From Sphingomonadales bacterium (GTDB taxonomy: Bacteria > Pseudomonadota > Alphaproteobacteria > Sphingomonadales > Sphingomonadaceae), in assembly GCA_006226685.1 (NCBI GenBank), contig SBGG01000041.1, positions 1-64,000 of the forward strand: DNA of 64,000 bases, in the 5' to 3' direction. Both the position numbers and the translations under genes were made by a program. The notes under the pieces are model-generated. The model saw nothing but the letters and a program-made list of their open reading frames with translations, had not been told where the DNA came from and ran no database searches. This document shows, one piece after another, positions 35,200-44,438 of this stretch. Every line of letters starts with the position of its first letter. Within the stretch, counting starts at the first letter, position 1.

Positions 35200-36396
35200 A
35201 TGGCCACCGACAGCACTGGCGGACCACCCGCACTCCCCCTATCCCGATTTCGCGTGCTGGATCTCACGCGCGCCCGATCCGGACCTGCTGCCGTTCGCCA
35301 GTTCGCGGACTGGGGGGCGGATGTCATCATGATCGAGGCGCCGGGCGGCGGCGGCGATATTCTGGGAAGCCGCACTTCATCCGATTTCCAGAATCTGCAC
35401 CGGAACAAGCGCAGCCTGACACTTGACCTGAAGAAACAGTCCGATCGGGAGATTTTCTACAAACTTGTACGGCAGTCCGACGTCGTGGTGGAAAATTTCC
35501 GCCCCGACGTGAAGCACCGGCTCAAGATCGACTATGAGACGCTACGCACGATCAATCCGCATATTGTCTATGCCAGCCTGTCCGGTTTCGGGGAAACGGG
35601 CCCCTATCGCAATCGCCAGGGGCTAGATCAGATCGTGCAGGGCATGGGCGGCCTGATGGCGATCACGGGCGACGCGACCTCCGCGCCGATGCGTGCGGGC
35701 ATCGCCGTGTCGGACATGGCGGCCGGGCTCTATGTCGCCATCGCGATCCTGACGGCGCTGCTGGAACGCGAGGCGACCGGGCGAGGCCGCTGGGTCCGTG
35801 GATCGCTGCTGCAATCCATGATCGGGATGCTCGATTTTCAGGCCTTGCGGTGGCTGGTAGACCACAATGTCCCCCAACCGGAAGGCAATCACCATCCTTC
35901 CACCGCGCCCATGGGCTTGTTCGAGACCGCCGATGGCCATGTCAATCTGGCGGCGAGCGGTGACACCATGTTCGCGCGCTTCTGTGCGCTGACCGGCCGT
36001 CCCGATCTGCTTGCCGACGATCGGTTCGCGACCGATGCCGGTCGCTTCGCCAACCGGGAACAGCTTCGCGCGGAGGTGAACGCCGTGATGCGGACCCGTA
36101 CCAGCGCGGAGTGGATCGATGCATGCAACGCGGCGGGGCTGCCCTGTGGTCCTGTCTATGGCATAGACAAGATGTTTGAGGATCCACAGGTCCGGCATCT
36201 GCGCGTCACAAGAGCGGTGACAGCCCCCTCCCTTGGAGAACTGGAGCTGCTGGCGCAACCGATCGAATTTGACGGCGTGGATTTTGAGATCCATCGGCCA
36301 GCACCCCAATTGGGGGAGCATAGCCAGGAAATTCTGGAGGAACTCGAGGCCGCTTCCGCTCTGTCCGGGAACGACCAGCGCGAGGAACAATTATGA
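35200..36396 (+). CDS. CoA-transferase family III (formyl-CoA transferase-like)
   Basis: The 398-residue protein has the CaiB/BaiF fold: FRVLDLTRARSGPAAVRQFADWGADV, RNKRSLTLDLK, VVENFRPDV, then Asp172 (GIAVSDMAAGLY), which matches the catalytic aspartate of formyl-CoA transferase. It moves CoA between acids without ATP. AGGAGAG precedes the ATG at 35200. Its stop overlaps the start of the crotonase, which in turn overlaps the ligase, so the three are translationally coupled. Confidence 0.88.
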   Translation: MATDSTGGPPALPLSRFRVLDLTRARSGPAAVRQFADWGADVIMIEAPGGGGDILGSRTSSDFQNLHRNKRSLTLDLKKQSDREIFYKLVRQSDVVVENFRPDVKHRLKIDYETLRTINPHIVYASLSGFGETGPYRNRQGLDQIVQGMGGLMAITGDATSAPMRAGIAVSDMAAGLYVAIAILTALLEREATGRGRWVRGSLLQSMIGMLDFQALRWLVDHNVPQPEGNHHPSTAPMGLFETADGHVNLAASGDTMFARFCALTGRPDLLADDRFATDAGRFANREQLRAEVNAVMRTRTSAEWIDACNAAGLPCGPVYGIDKMFEDPQVRHLRVTRAVTAPSLGELELLAQPIEFDGVDFEIHRPAPQLGEHSQEILEELEAASALSGNDQREEQL

Positions 36397-37151
36397 CAGG
36401 CAAAATCCATGTCTCCCACCCAGCAAGGGGTGTGACCCAGATCTTCATCGATTGCCCCCCGGCCAATGCGCTGGGAGCAGAGCCGCTGTCCGAGCTGATC
36501 GTGGCGCTCGAACAGGCGGAGAGGGATGAAAGCGTACGCGCCGTCGTGCTTGCCGGTCGCGAAGGAGCTTTCTGTGCCGGAGCTGACCTGCGCGGCCTTG
36601 CGGAAGGCGCCTCGTGGGAGGAGCTGTCCACGCGCTTCGCCCGCGTGATCGATCTCGTCGAGCAGCTACGGGCTCCTGTCATCGCCGCGATCGATGGCCA
36701 CGCGCTGGGCGGCGGTTTCGAGTTGGCTTTGGCCTGCGACATCCGTGTGGCGTCGGAGCGGGCGTTCTTTGTCGGCGCGGCCGTTAATGTCGGGCTGGTG
36801 GCATCGGTCTATCGCCTGCCCCGTCTGATCGGCGTGGCGCGCGCCAAGGCGATTCTGCTGACGGGAGAAAGGGTCGATGCGCAGACCGCCCTTCACTACG
36901 GCATCGTCACAGAGGTAGCCGCCGGCAGCGCGCTGCCAGCCGCGCTGCGCATCGCCGAGCGCATCGCCACGCGCGCGCCCCTTTCGGTCGAAGCCAGCAA
37001 GCGCCTGATCAATCAGGCGCCCGACCTGACCCGCGACGCATTCGACAGAATTATGCAGCCGGAACTGGATGTGCTGGTCAACAGCAATGATCATCGCGAG
37101 GCGCTGGACGCTTTCCAGGCGCGTCGGCAGCCGGAGTTCACAAGAACATGA
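36393..37151 (+). CDS. Crotonase-superfamily protein
   Basis: The 252-residue protein keeps FCAGADLRG and the GHALGGGFELALACD motif with the first catalytic glutamate. At the second position, where hydratases have PE, it reads FVGAAVNVGLVASVYRLPRLIG. The second glutamate is missing, so it may be a decarboxylase, isomerase or lyase rather than a simple hydratase. ATG overlaps the upstream stop (ATGA), and its own stop overlaps the MatB-like ligase start. Confidence 0.85.
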   Translation: MTGKIHVSHPARGVTQIFIDCPPANALGAEPLSELIVALEQAERDESVRAVVLAGREGAFCAGADLRGLAEGASWEELSTRFARVIDLVEQLRAPVIAAIDGHALGGGFELALACDIRVASERAFFVGAAVNVGLVASVYRLPRLIGVARAKAILLTGERVDAQTALHYGIVTEVAAGSALPAALRIAERIATRAPLSVEASKRLINQAPDLTRDAFDRIMQPELDVLVNSNDHREALDAFQARRQPEFTRT

Positions 37152-38596
37152 CGATCAGTTCAATCCCGAAATCGCCATCGGACCGGTCAGAGGTGCAGAA
37201 CAGCAATCTCTATAGCCTTATCGAGGTTCGGGCCCGCCAGCGAGCGACGTGCCCTGCGTTGATCCTGCCCGACGGCCATGCGCTGTCCTACGCCGCCTTG
37301 CTCGACCAGGTTGGGCGGATCGCGCGCCTGTTGAAGGAGCGCGGAGTCGAACCGGGCGACCGGATCATGGTTCAGGCGCAAAAAAGCCCCGAAAAGCTTG
37401 CCCTCTATCTGGCCACGCTCAAGGTCGGCGCGATCTTCGTGCCACTCAACAGCGCCTATACAGCCGGAGAGATCGACTATTTCCGCAACGATGCCGAGCC
37501 CGCACTCTTCGTGGGTGACCCGATCGCTTTTGCGGCGGAGGCGGCCGGATGTGAACCGCTTGAGGAAACCACCCCGCGGAACGGCACCGATCTTGCCGCA
37601 CTGATTTATACCTCGGGAACGACAGGGCGCTCGAAAGGCGCAATGCTGTCCCACGGTGCACTGGCGGCCAACGCTCTGGCCCTCATCGATGTATGGGCGT
37701 TTACGGCAGAAGATGTCCTGCTGCACGCGCTGCCGATCTTCCACGCCCATGGGTTGTTCATCGCGGCCCATTGCTCGCTGCTCACCGGAAGCCCGATGCT
37801 GTGGCTATCGAGGTTCGAGGAAGACACTGTGCTGAAGGCGCTACCCAAAGCAACGGTCATGATGGGCGTCCCGACTTTCTACACCCGCCTCCTCGCCGAC
37901 GAGCGGTTCACAAAGGAGGCCGCGAGCCACGTCAGGCTGTTCATATCGGGATCGGCGCCGTTGCTGGAATCGACCTTCGTCGCCTTCGAGGAGCGAACCG
38001 GACACCGCATTCTGGAGCGTTATGGCATGTCGGAAGCGATGGTCATCGCCAGCAACCCGCTGAAAGGCATGCGGACACCCGGAAGCGTCGGCTATCCGAT
38101 GCCCGGCATGGATCTGCGTATCGCCGGCGAGGGTACGGGCGGCATCGAAATTCGCGGGCCAAGCCTGTTTTCGGGATATTGGCGTATGCCCGAAAAGACG
38201 ACGGAAGAGTTTACCGCCGACGGTTTTTTCATCACCGGAGATGTCGGCCGCACCGATCCGGATGGCCGATTGTGGATCAGCGGGCGAAGTAAGGATCTCA
38301 TCATATCGGGCGGCTATAATGTCTATCCCAAGGAGATCGAACTGGTTCTGGACGAAGTCCCGGGCGTCATCGAAAGTGCGGTGATTGGTGTCCTCCATCC
38401 GGACTTTGGCGAAGCCGTCGTGGCAGTTCTTGTCGGCACCGCCGATCCGGAATCCATCCTCTCCGCCGCGCGCCGGCACCTCGCCGCGTTCAAGATTCCC
38501 AAGAAGATTCTGTTCCGTGACGAACTTCCCCGCAATGCGATGGGCAAGGTTCAGAAGGTGGCGCTGCGTAGTGACTATGCGGATCTGTTTGCATGA
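37148..38596 (+). CDS. MatB-like AMP-forming acyl-CoA synthetase
   Basis: The 482-residue enzyme has the P-loop IYTSGTTGRSKGA, the MatB-type segment LPIFHAHGLFIAAHCSLLTGSPM, RYGMSEA, GDVGRTDPDGRLWISGRSKD and a C-terminal NAMGKVQK with the catalytic lysine. It resembles malonyl-CoA synthetases, suggesting a dicarboxylic or short acid substrate, but the arginine contacts were not checked. It overlaps the crotonase gene by four bases. The CoA-transferase/crotonase/synthetase trio may handle one acid by alternative activation routes. Confidence 0.86.
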   Translation: MTISSIPKSPSDRSEVQNSNLYSLIEVRARQRATCPALILPDGHALSYAALLDQVGRIARLLKERGVEPGDRIMVQAQKSPEKLALYLATLKVGAIFVPLNSAYTAGEIDYFRNDAEPALFVGDPIAFAAEAAGCEPLEETTPRNGTDLAALIYTSGTTGRSKGAMLSHGALAANALALIDVWAFTAEDVLLHALPIFHAHGLFIAAHCSLLTGSPMLWLSRFEEDTVLKALPKATVMMGVPTFYTRLLADERFTKEAASHVRLFISGSAPLLESTFVAFEERTGHRILERYGMSEAMVIASNPLKGMRTPGSVGYPMPGMDLRIAGEGTGGIEIRGPSLFSGYWRMPEKTTEEFTADGFFITGDVGRTDPDGRLWISGRSKDLIISGGYNVYPKEIELVLDEVPGVIESAVIGVLHPDFGEAVVAVLVGTADPESILSAARRHLAAFKIPKKILFRDELPRNAMGKVQKVALRSDYADLFA

Positions 38597-38653
38597 TGCC
38601 GGTTCTGGCGCACTGACCGGCGGCGCCGATAGACAGACAAAGGGCCCCTCGCG

Positions 38654-39391
38654 ATGACGACATTTCTTCTTGTCCATGGCGGATTACATGGTGGCTGGTG
38701 CTGGGAAGAGGTTGTTCCGCTGCTCGAGGCCGAGGGACATAGCGCGCTGGCCCCTGACCTGCCCGGCATGGGCAGCGATCCGACCCCACTGGCTGAGGTC
38801 GATCTGAAGCTCTGCGCTGACAAGATAGCCTCGATCATCGCAGATGAAGCGGGTCCGGTCCTCCTTGTCGGCCACAGCATGGGCGGTATCACAATCAGCG
38901 AGGTTGCCGAACGTGTCCCCGAAGGATTGCTCGGCCTCGTCTATGTGTCGGCGCGGCTGATCCCGAATGGTCAGTCCATGGCCGATGCCCGTTCAAGCGA
39001 GATTGCCAGTCGCCCGGGCCTTATCGTCTCAGACGATGGACTCTCCACCACCTATGAACCGGCAGAGGCAGCCGCGATCTTCTACAACGGCACCCCGCCC
39101 GACAAGATCGCCAGGATCATGCCGCGGTTGACGCCGCAACCCATCCTCCCAACGACAGAAAGATTACGTCTCACTCCCGAGCGTTTCGGGCGTGTCCCCC
39201 GCGCCTATATCGAATGTCTTCGTGACAACAGCAATCCGCTCTCGCATCAACGGGCGATGCAGGATGCCCTGCCCTGCGATCTGACCATCACCATGGATAA
39301 TGATCATTCGCCTTTCTATTCCGCGCCGGAAGCGCTGGCGGCCAATCTGATGAACATCGCCACGCATTTCTCTCGCCGAAAGTCAGTTTGA
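38654..39391 (+). CDS. Alpha/beta-hydrolase, EstC/methylesterase-like
   Basis: The 245-residue protein starts LLVHGGLHGGWCWEEVVPLLEAEGH and has the elbow GHSMGG (Ser75) and a C-terminal DNDHSPF histidine. These features match the plant-methylesterase/hydroxynitrile-lyase-like EstC group. It hydrolyses an ester or lactone. It is a close paralogue of the gene at 58520, with the same spacing of motifs. A 57-base gap separates it from the ligase, so it probably shares that transcript. Confidence 0.85.
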   Translation: MTTFLLVHGGLHGGWCWEEVVPLLEAEGHSALAPDLPGMGSDPTPLAEVDLKLCADKIASIIADEAGPVLLVGHSMGGITISEVAERVPEGLLGLVYVSARLIPNGQSMADARSSEIASRPGLIVSDDGLSTTYEPAEAAAIFYNGTPPDKIARIMPRLTPQPILPTTERLRLTPERFGRVPRAYIECLRDNSNPLSHQRAMQDALPCDLTITMDNDHSPFYSAPEALAANLMNIATHFSRRKSV

Positions 39392-39441
39392 CAGGGAGGA
39401 GAATGCGGCGCTGACAGGAGATTTCGGCTTCACTCCTGACC

Positions 39442-40359
39442 CTAGCGGAAAAAATCCCGTGCCGGGACCAATCCGAACAGTCGGTCATAGTCGGACGGAA
39501 TGGACAGAATTTCGATCTCTCGCCCGGGATCGGTGATATAGGCCGAAAGAATATCGCCACTTTCCCGCAGCAGAGCGGGCGTATAACCATATCGGGCCAG
39601 GCGCGCGACAAGATCGGCCGCCTCCCGCTTTTCACGTGAGCCCAGCGCTACATTCACGATGCCCTGATCCGAGTTGCGATAGTCCTCCGGTCGCGAGCGG
39701 CCTGACGGATCGCTGTAGGCCACGATTTCCAGTAGCACATTCCCCGTATCGGCAAGAAATCCCTCTCGTTTCGCGCCCGATAGACCCCATAGCGCCTCGT
39801 CCTCCGGCGCATGAAGATCTCCCAGCGGACGGATAGGGAGGCCAAGGGCATCACGATAATAAATCAGCGCGCCCTCGATGTCCGCGACGGAACTCGTGGC
39901 ATAGACGATGGCGGGCCCTTCCGGCCCGGCCTTTCCCTGCTTTTCCATCACCTCCACGATGATGCCGATATAAGGATCGCGAAAAGCCACGCGGTGCCCT
40001 GCGGGCCCCTTGGCCTCCCCCAGAAGGGGCACGTCGTTGGCGGCCAAAGCCGCCCGGCAGGTTCCCACATCTTGCACGGCCACGCCGATGCGGGCCCAGC
40101 CATGATCGCATGGCCGCCAATCGGGCCGGAGGGGCCGTTGCGGGGGACTGGTGTGATGAAAAAACTCAAGCTGAAAAAAGGACTGCGCGCCCACCATCCA
40201 CCATAGCAGCGTTCTGGAGCTGGGCGGCAGGCCCTGAATGCCGATCGCATCGCCCCACAAAGCCTGGGCGCCTGCGTTCCGAAAGCCGAACGCTTCTGCA
40301 TACAAGCGCAACGATCCTGCGATGTCGCTGCTGTTCATCCCGATTTGCGCTATCTGCAC
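39442..40359 (-). CDS. Two-domain VOC superfamily protein
   Basis: The 305-residue protein has two glyoxalase/extradiol-type repeats, beginning QIGMNSSDIAGSLRLYAEAFGF and VYATSSVADIEGALIYYRDALGL. The metal-ligand pattern is incomplete, so dioxygenase activity is not shown; a binding or lyase role is as likely. The start is GTG at 40359 with GGAGATGA upstream. It is divergent from the SDR at 40731. Confidence 0.75.
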   Translation of the reverse strand: MQIAQIGMNSSDIAGSLRLYAEAFGFRNAGAQALWGDAIGIQGLPPSSRTLLWWMVGAQSFFQLEFFHHTSPPQRPLRPDWRPCDHGWARIGVAVQDVGTCRAALAANDVPLLGEAKGPAGHRVAFRDPYIGIIVEVMEKQGKAGPEGPAIVYATSSVADIEGALIYYRDALGLPIRPLGDLHAPEDEALWGLSGAKREGFLADTGNVLLEIVAYSDPSGRSRPEDYRNSDQGIVNVALGSREKREAADLVARLARYGYTPALLRESGDILSAYITDPGREIEILSIPSDYDRLFGLVPARDFFR

Positions 40360-40730
40360 GCGTCATCTCCAATACCGGAAGGTCGCACCACCCGTTGGAT
40401 CTTCCAGCCGATCCCGAGCGGAGGTGACGGACAGGCTAAAAAAACATGGCATTCCCGCAACCAGCCAATGAGGGCTTTGCATCCAGAGGAAAGCCTTACC
40501 GGACTCAGCGAACGGTCATCGGTCCGGCCATGATCGGTATCGGTGCAGTCGAAGTCATATGGTGCTGCTCGCCAGGACATAGGCGAGGCCCGGCACACCA
40601 TCTAGCCTGATACCGGACCATAAAATCGGGTGTTCGCCAAGCCGCACCGCACGAAATGCCTATGTTCCCGGATGAGAGTTGGGACGATTGGTCGGGAGGC
40701 CGGAGCTGCACTCTACAGGAAGAGAGAGAT
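40360..40730. other. Divergent intergenic region
   Basis: 371 bases between the VOC gene (-) and the first of three SDR genes (+). An inverted repeat CTCGCC-N8-GGCGAG occurs at 40568-40587. No gene is seen. Confidence 0.4.
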
Positions 40731-41525
40731 ATGACACAGGCAAACAGGTTAGCGTCGATAATCGATCTTTTCGATCTGAGCGGCCAGACCGCGATCGTCA
40801 CCGGCGCCGGTCAGGGCATGGGTAAAGGCATCGCCCCGCGTCTCGCGGATGCCGGCGCGCGGGTGGTGATTGCTGGGCGGACGCTGTCGAAATGCGAGGC
40901 CGTCGCCGCCGAAATCGTCAAACGGGGCGGCGAGGCCATTGCGGTAGAATGCGACGTCACGTCTCTAGATGATCTGGACAAGACCGTAGCGCAGGCGATG
41001 GAGGCTTTCGGGCAGATCGATATATTGGTCAACAATGCCGGTGGCATGCACCCTTTCACGCCCTTCGTCGACGTGAAGCCGGACGTCTGGCAGGGCACGA
41101 TCGATCGCAACATGAAGGGCAGCTATTTCCTAACGCAGAAATGCGTCCATAAGATGATCGAGGCAGGCCGGGGCGGACGGATCATCAACATTGCCTCCAC
41201 CGCGGCGTTCAAGCCCGATTATCAACTCGCCGCTTATAACAGCGCCAAGGCCGGAATGGTTGTGATGACGCGGTCTCTCGCGGTCGAACTGGCCCCTCAT
41301 GGCATATTGGTCAACACGGTCGCCCCCGGCCCCATCCACACCGACAACACCGCCGATATCTATGCAGACCCGCAAATCGCCAAGATGGTGAAGCAGCGCG
41401 TCCCGCTCGGCGGCCCCGGGGAACCTGACGATGTCGCCAATGCCGTACTGTTCTGCGCCGGTCCTGCCTCCAAACATATGACGGGCGGTCTGATCGTCGT
41501 CGACGGCGGGTTCATGTGGAGTTGA
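40731..41525 (+). CDS. SDR oxidoreductase 1 of 3
   Basis: The 264-residue SDR has TAIVTGAGQGMGKGIA for cofactor binding, NNAGG, the serine in NIASTAAF and YxxxK (YNSAK). C-terminal GGLIVVDGGF is typical. It oxidises an alcohol or reduces a ketone with NAD(P). AGGAAGAGAG precedes the ATG at 40731. A 32-base gap leads to the next SDR, and three SDRs in a row suggest successive or stereospecific steps on a polyhydroxylated or cyclic substrate. Confidence 0.9.
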   Translation: MTQANRLASIIDLFDLSGQTAIVTGAGQGMGKGIAPRLADAGARVVIAGRTLSKCEAVAAEIVKRGGEAIAVECDVTSLDDLDKTVAQAMEAFGQIDILVNNAGGMHPFTPFVDVKPDVWQGTIDRNMKGSYFLTQKCVHKMIEAGRGGRIINIASTAAFKPDYQLAAYNSAKAGMVVMTRSLAVELAPHGILVNTVAPGPIHTDNTADIYADPQIAKMVKQRVPLGGPGEPDDVANAVLFCAGPASKHMTGGLIVVDGGFMWS

Positions 41526-41557
41526 GCGGACGCTCACACCAGCGAGGAGGTAAGGCA

Positions 41558-42289
41558 ATGACCAGATTACAGGGGAAAGTGGCCGTCGTCACCGGCGCGG
41601 CGCGAGGTCTGGGCGCTGCGATCGCCACCCGGCTTTGTGAGGAAGGCGCGGCAGTGATGCTGACCGACATCCTCGATGGCGAAGAGACCTCGCAACGGCT
41701 GAGAGACGCGGGTCATCAAGCGGCATTCACCGTGATGGATGTAGCAAAACGCGACGCCTGGAAACCCGTTCTGTCGGATACGGCATCGCGTTTCGGCGGC
41801 ATCGACATTCTGGTGAACAATGCGGGGGTGTACCGGCCGGCGACCATCGAGACGATCGATCTCGATGACCTGATCGATGTCTATGGCATCAACCTGTTCG
41901 GCCCGATGCTGGGTATGCAGGCGGTAATCCCCTATATGCGGGAAAGAGGCGGCGGGTCGATCATCAACATCGCATCCAATGCGACCGATTTCATCTTTCC
42001 GGAAACGATCAGCTACGGATCGAGCAAGGCAGCGCTGGCCAACATGACCAAAGCCGTTGCCGTGCATTGCGGGCGCCAAGGATATCGTATTCGCGCCAAT
42101 TCGATTCATCCCGGCCCGCATGCCACTGCGATGATGGGAACGGATTCGCCCCTTGTGCAGCGGATCCCGCTCGGAAGGATGGGAACGCCGGAGGAGCTTG
42201 CGGCTACGGTTGTCTATCTCGCCTCGGACGATGCAGCCTTCGTGACGGCTACCGAATTGTTCGTCGATGGTGGTTTGATCGCTGCCTGA
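41558..42289 (+). CDS. SDR oxidoreductase 2 of 3
   Basis: The 243-residue SDR has VAVVTGAARGLGAAIA, NNAGV, a serine in NIASNATDF and YxxxK (YGSSK). All catalytic residues of a classical SDR are present. GAGGAGG precedes the ATG at 41558. It is divided from the third SDR by a 238-base gap that holds an inverted repeat. Confidence 0.9.
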   Translation: MTRLQGKVAVVTGAARGLGAAIATRLCEEGAAVMLTDILDGEETSQRLRDAGHQAAFTVMDVAKRDAWKPVLSDTASRFGGIDILVNNAGVYRPATIETIDLDDLIDVYGINLFGPMLGMQAVIPYMRERGGGSIINIASNATDFIFPETISYGSSKAALANMTKAVAVHCGRQGYRIRANSIHPGPHATAMMGTDSPLVQRIPLGRMGTPEELAATVVYLASDDAAFVTATELFVDGGLIAA

Positions 42290-42446
42290 TCACCACCGAC
42301 ATGGTTGAACATGGGGCGTGAGGGCGGACGCTCGCGGTCGCCCCTCATGGTAGCGACGCGTCGTCCGCGTTCATAATGCCAATATTGACTAGCATGGAAC
42401 ACGCGTTTGTCCTGCCCTGCGACTGCCGGAGGCAGGGAGCGAAATT

Positions 42447-42469
42447 GCTGGCATGCCCATCATGGCAGC
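42447..42469. promoter_or_regulatory. Inverted repeat upstream of the third SDR
   Basis: GCTGGCATG-CCCAT-CATGGCAGC: nine-base arms with one mismatch and a five-base spacer, 58 bases before the SDR start. It may be an operator for an internal promoter. Confidence 0.45.
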
Positions 42470-42527
42470 GGCACCTTGGCGATGGGAAACTCCGTCACGG
42501 CCGAAAGACGGGGACATAGGAGATGAT

Positions 42528-43304
42528 ATGCTGAGGCTCGAGAACAAAGTTTGCTTCATATCCGGCGGCGCGTCCGGTCTTGGCGAAGCGATGGTCCATC
42601 GGTTCAGTGAGGAAGGCGGCCAAGTCTACTTCGGTGACATTGATGCCGTCAGGGGCGAAGCTGTCGCCAAGGAATGCGGCGCGATATTCCTGCCCCTCGA
42701 CGTGAGCGACGAAGAGCAATGGGTGGCCGCCATCCAGCGCATTGAGCAGGACAAGGGCCGGCTCGACGTACTGGTGAACAATGCGGGCATACTTGGCACC
42801 GGTCCGCTCGAAACCATCGATATCGCGAGCTGGAACCGACTGTTCGCCATCAACGTTACCGGCGTCATGCTCGGGTGCAAGCATGGCGGCATGCTGATGC
42901 AGCGTAACCCGGGCGGAGCAACCGGCTCCATCATCAACATCTCCTCAAACGCCGGCATCCTGGCGACAGCTTCAGACTGCGGCTATTCCGCCACCAAAGG
43001 CGCGGTGCGGCTCATGACCAAGTCCATCGCAATCAATTTTGCAAGGCGAGGCATGTCCATCCGCTGCAACTCCCTTCATCCCGGTCCGACGGACACGCCG
43101 ATCTTCAAACCGTGGAGAACCAGTGAAAAGGTTTCCACCCAGCTTGACGACACATTGCGGGAGATGATTCCGCTGGGCCGTCTCGGCCAGCCGCGAGAAA
43201 TAGCCAACATGGCGCTGTATCTCGCGAGTGACGAATCGAGTTTTTCCACGGGCTCCGAATTCGTCGTCGACGGCGGTGGCACCTCAGCTCTGGCGGGGAT
43301 GTAA
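42528..43304 (+). CDS. SDR oxidoreductase 3 of 3
   Basis: The 258-residue SDR has VCFISGGASGLGEAMV, NNAGI, a serine in NISSNAGI and YxxxK (YSATK). It resembles the cyclopentanol/hydroxysteroid-type SDRs, which oxidise secondary alicyclic alcohols. AGGAG precedes the ATG at 42528. It runs straight into the Gfo/Idh/MocA gene after three bases, so the two are one transcript. Confidence 0.89.
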   Translation: MLRLENKVCFISGGASGLGEAMVHRFSEEGGQVYFGDIDAVRGEAVAKECGAIFLPLDVSDEEQWVAAIQRIEQDKGRLDVLVNNAGILGTGPLETIDIASWNRLFAINVTGVMLGCKHGGMLMQRNPGGATGSIINISSNAGILATASDCGYSATKGAVRLMTKSIAINFARRGMSIRCNSLHPGPTDTPIFKPWRTSEKVSTQLDDTLREMIPLGRLGQPREIANMALYLASDESSFSTGSEFVVDGGGTSALAGM

Positions 43305-43307
43305 CCA

Positions 43308-44420
43308 ATGGCGAAATCGACAATCGGTGTAGGCATCATCGGCTATGAGGTCGGCCGCAGCTGGGGGGCGACCGCGCATGTCCCGGCACTGCGCAGCTTA
43401 CCGGAATTCGAGATTGCGGCGGTTTCCACGACCCGGAAGGAAACAGCGCTGGCCGCTGCCGCCGACATCGGCCTGCCCGAAAGCCGTGCTTTCACGTCGG
43501 CCGCCGACCTTGCCGCGTGCCCGGACGTTGATGTCGTCGCCGTGACGGTAAAAGTGCCGTTCCACCTCGATCTCGTGCGCACGGCGGTTGCAGCGGGCAA
43601 ACATGTCTATTGCGAATGGCCGCTGGGCAATGGTCTGCAAGAGGCGGAGCAAATGGCCGCCCTCCTCCGCGCTTCCGGTCTTCGCGGCGTGATCGGCTTG
43701 CAGGCGCGATGCGCACCCCCGGTCCGATACGTGCGGGAACTCGTACAGGCAGGCGAGATTGGCGAGGTGCTTGCGTCGAACATTTTCGCAACCGGAATAA
43801 TGTGGGGGGATTGGGTCAACCGGCCGAATGCCTATGTGCTGGATGGCGCGAACGGGGCGACGCTGCTCACCATTCCATTCGGCCATGCGATTGACGCCAT
43901 GTGTTATGCGCTTGGCGAGTTTCGCGATGTCACGGCGGTCACGGCTATCCGCATCCCGAAGGTTCGCCTGATTGAAACCGGCGAGCTGCTCGAAAAGAAC
44001 ACGCCGGACCAGCTCGTCGTTTCGGGCCGTCTCGATACGGGCGCTGTGGCAACGGTCCATTATCGCGGTGGATCGTCGCGCGGGGCGAATTTCGTCTGGG
44101 AAATCAACGGGACCAAGGGCGACCTGCGGCTGGAGGCGTCGATCGGCCACGCCCAGATGGCTGACCTGGCGCTAAGCGGCGCTTTCGGACAAGATCGCAA
44201 ACTCGCGCCGCTCGACATTCCAGCCGAGCATCGATGGGTTCCGGAGGGGTTGACGAACCCGGCGCTGAACGTGGCGCAGAGCTATCGTCTGCTCTCTAAC
44301 GACCTGCGCGACAGCACCCATACAGCGGCCGGGTTCGATCATGCCGTCATCAGGCACCGGCTGCTGCAGGCGGTGGAGCAGGCTGCACAATCGGGCAGCA
44401 TGGTCAACCTGCCACACTGA
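43308..44420 (+). CDS. Gfo/Idh/MocA-family oxidoreductase
   Basis: The 370-residue protein has an N-terminal Rossmann domain (GVGIIGYEVGRSWGATAHVPAL) and the loop HVYCEWPLG, where the usual EKP is EWP. That lysine is normally used in catalysis, so its replacement by Trp is notable. It resembles Gal80-like members, some of which are not dehydrogenases. It starts three bases after the SDR stop. Confidence 0.83.
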   Translation: MAKSTIGVGIIGYEVGRSWGATAHVPALRSLPEFEIAAVSTTRKETALAAAADIGLPESRAFTSAADLAACPDVDVVAVTVKVPFHLDLVRTAVAAGKHVYCEWPLGNGLQEAEQMAALLRASGLRGVIGLQARCAPPVRYVRELVQAGEIGEVLASNIFATGIMWGDWVNRPNAYVLDGANGATLLTIPFGHAIDAMCYALGEFRDVTAVTAIRIPKVRLIETGELLEKNTPDQLVVSGRLDTGAVATVHYRGGSSRGANFVWEINGTKGDLRLEASIGHAQMADLALSGAFGQDRKLAPLDIPAEHRWVPEGLTNPALNVAQSYRLLSNDLRDSTHTAAGFDHAVIRHRLLQAVEQAAQSGSMVNLPH

Positions 44421-44438
44421 ACCGATGGGAGAATAGCA

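Noticed and set aside
34676-35233. 185-codon minus-strand open frame in the divergent gap
   Set aside because: No known family, no good ribosome site, and it crosses both palindromes, so a regulatory region is more likely.
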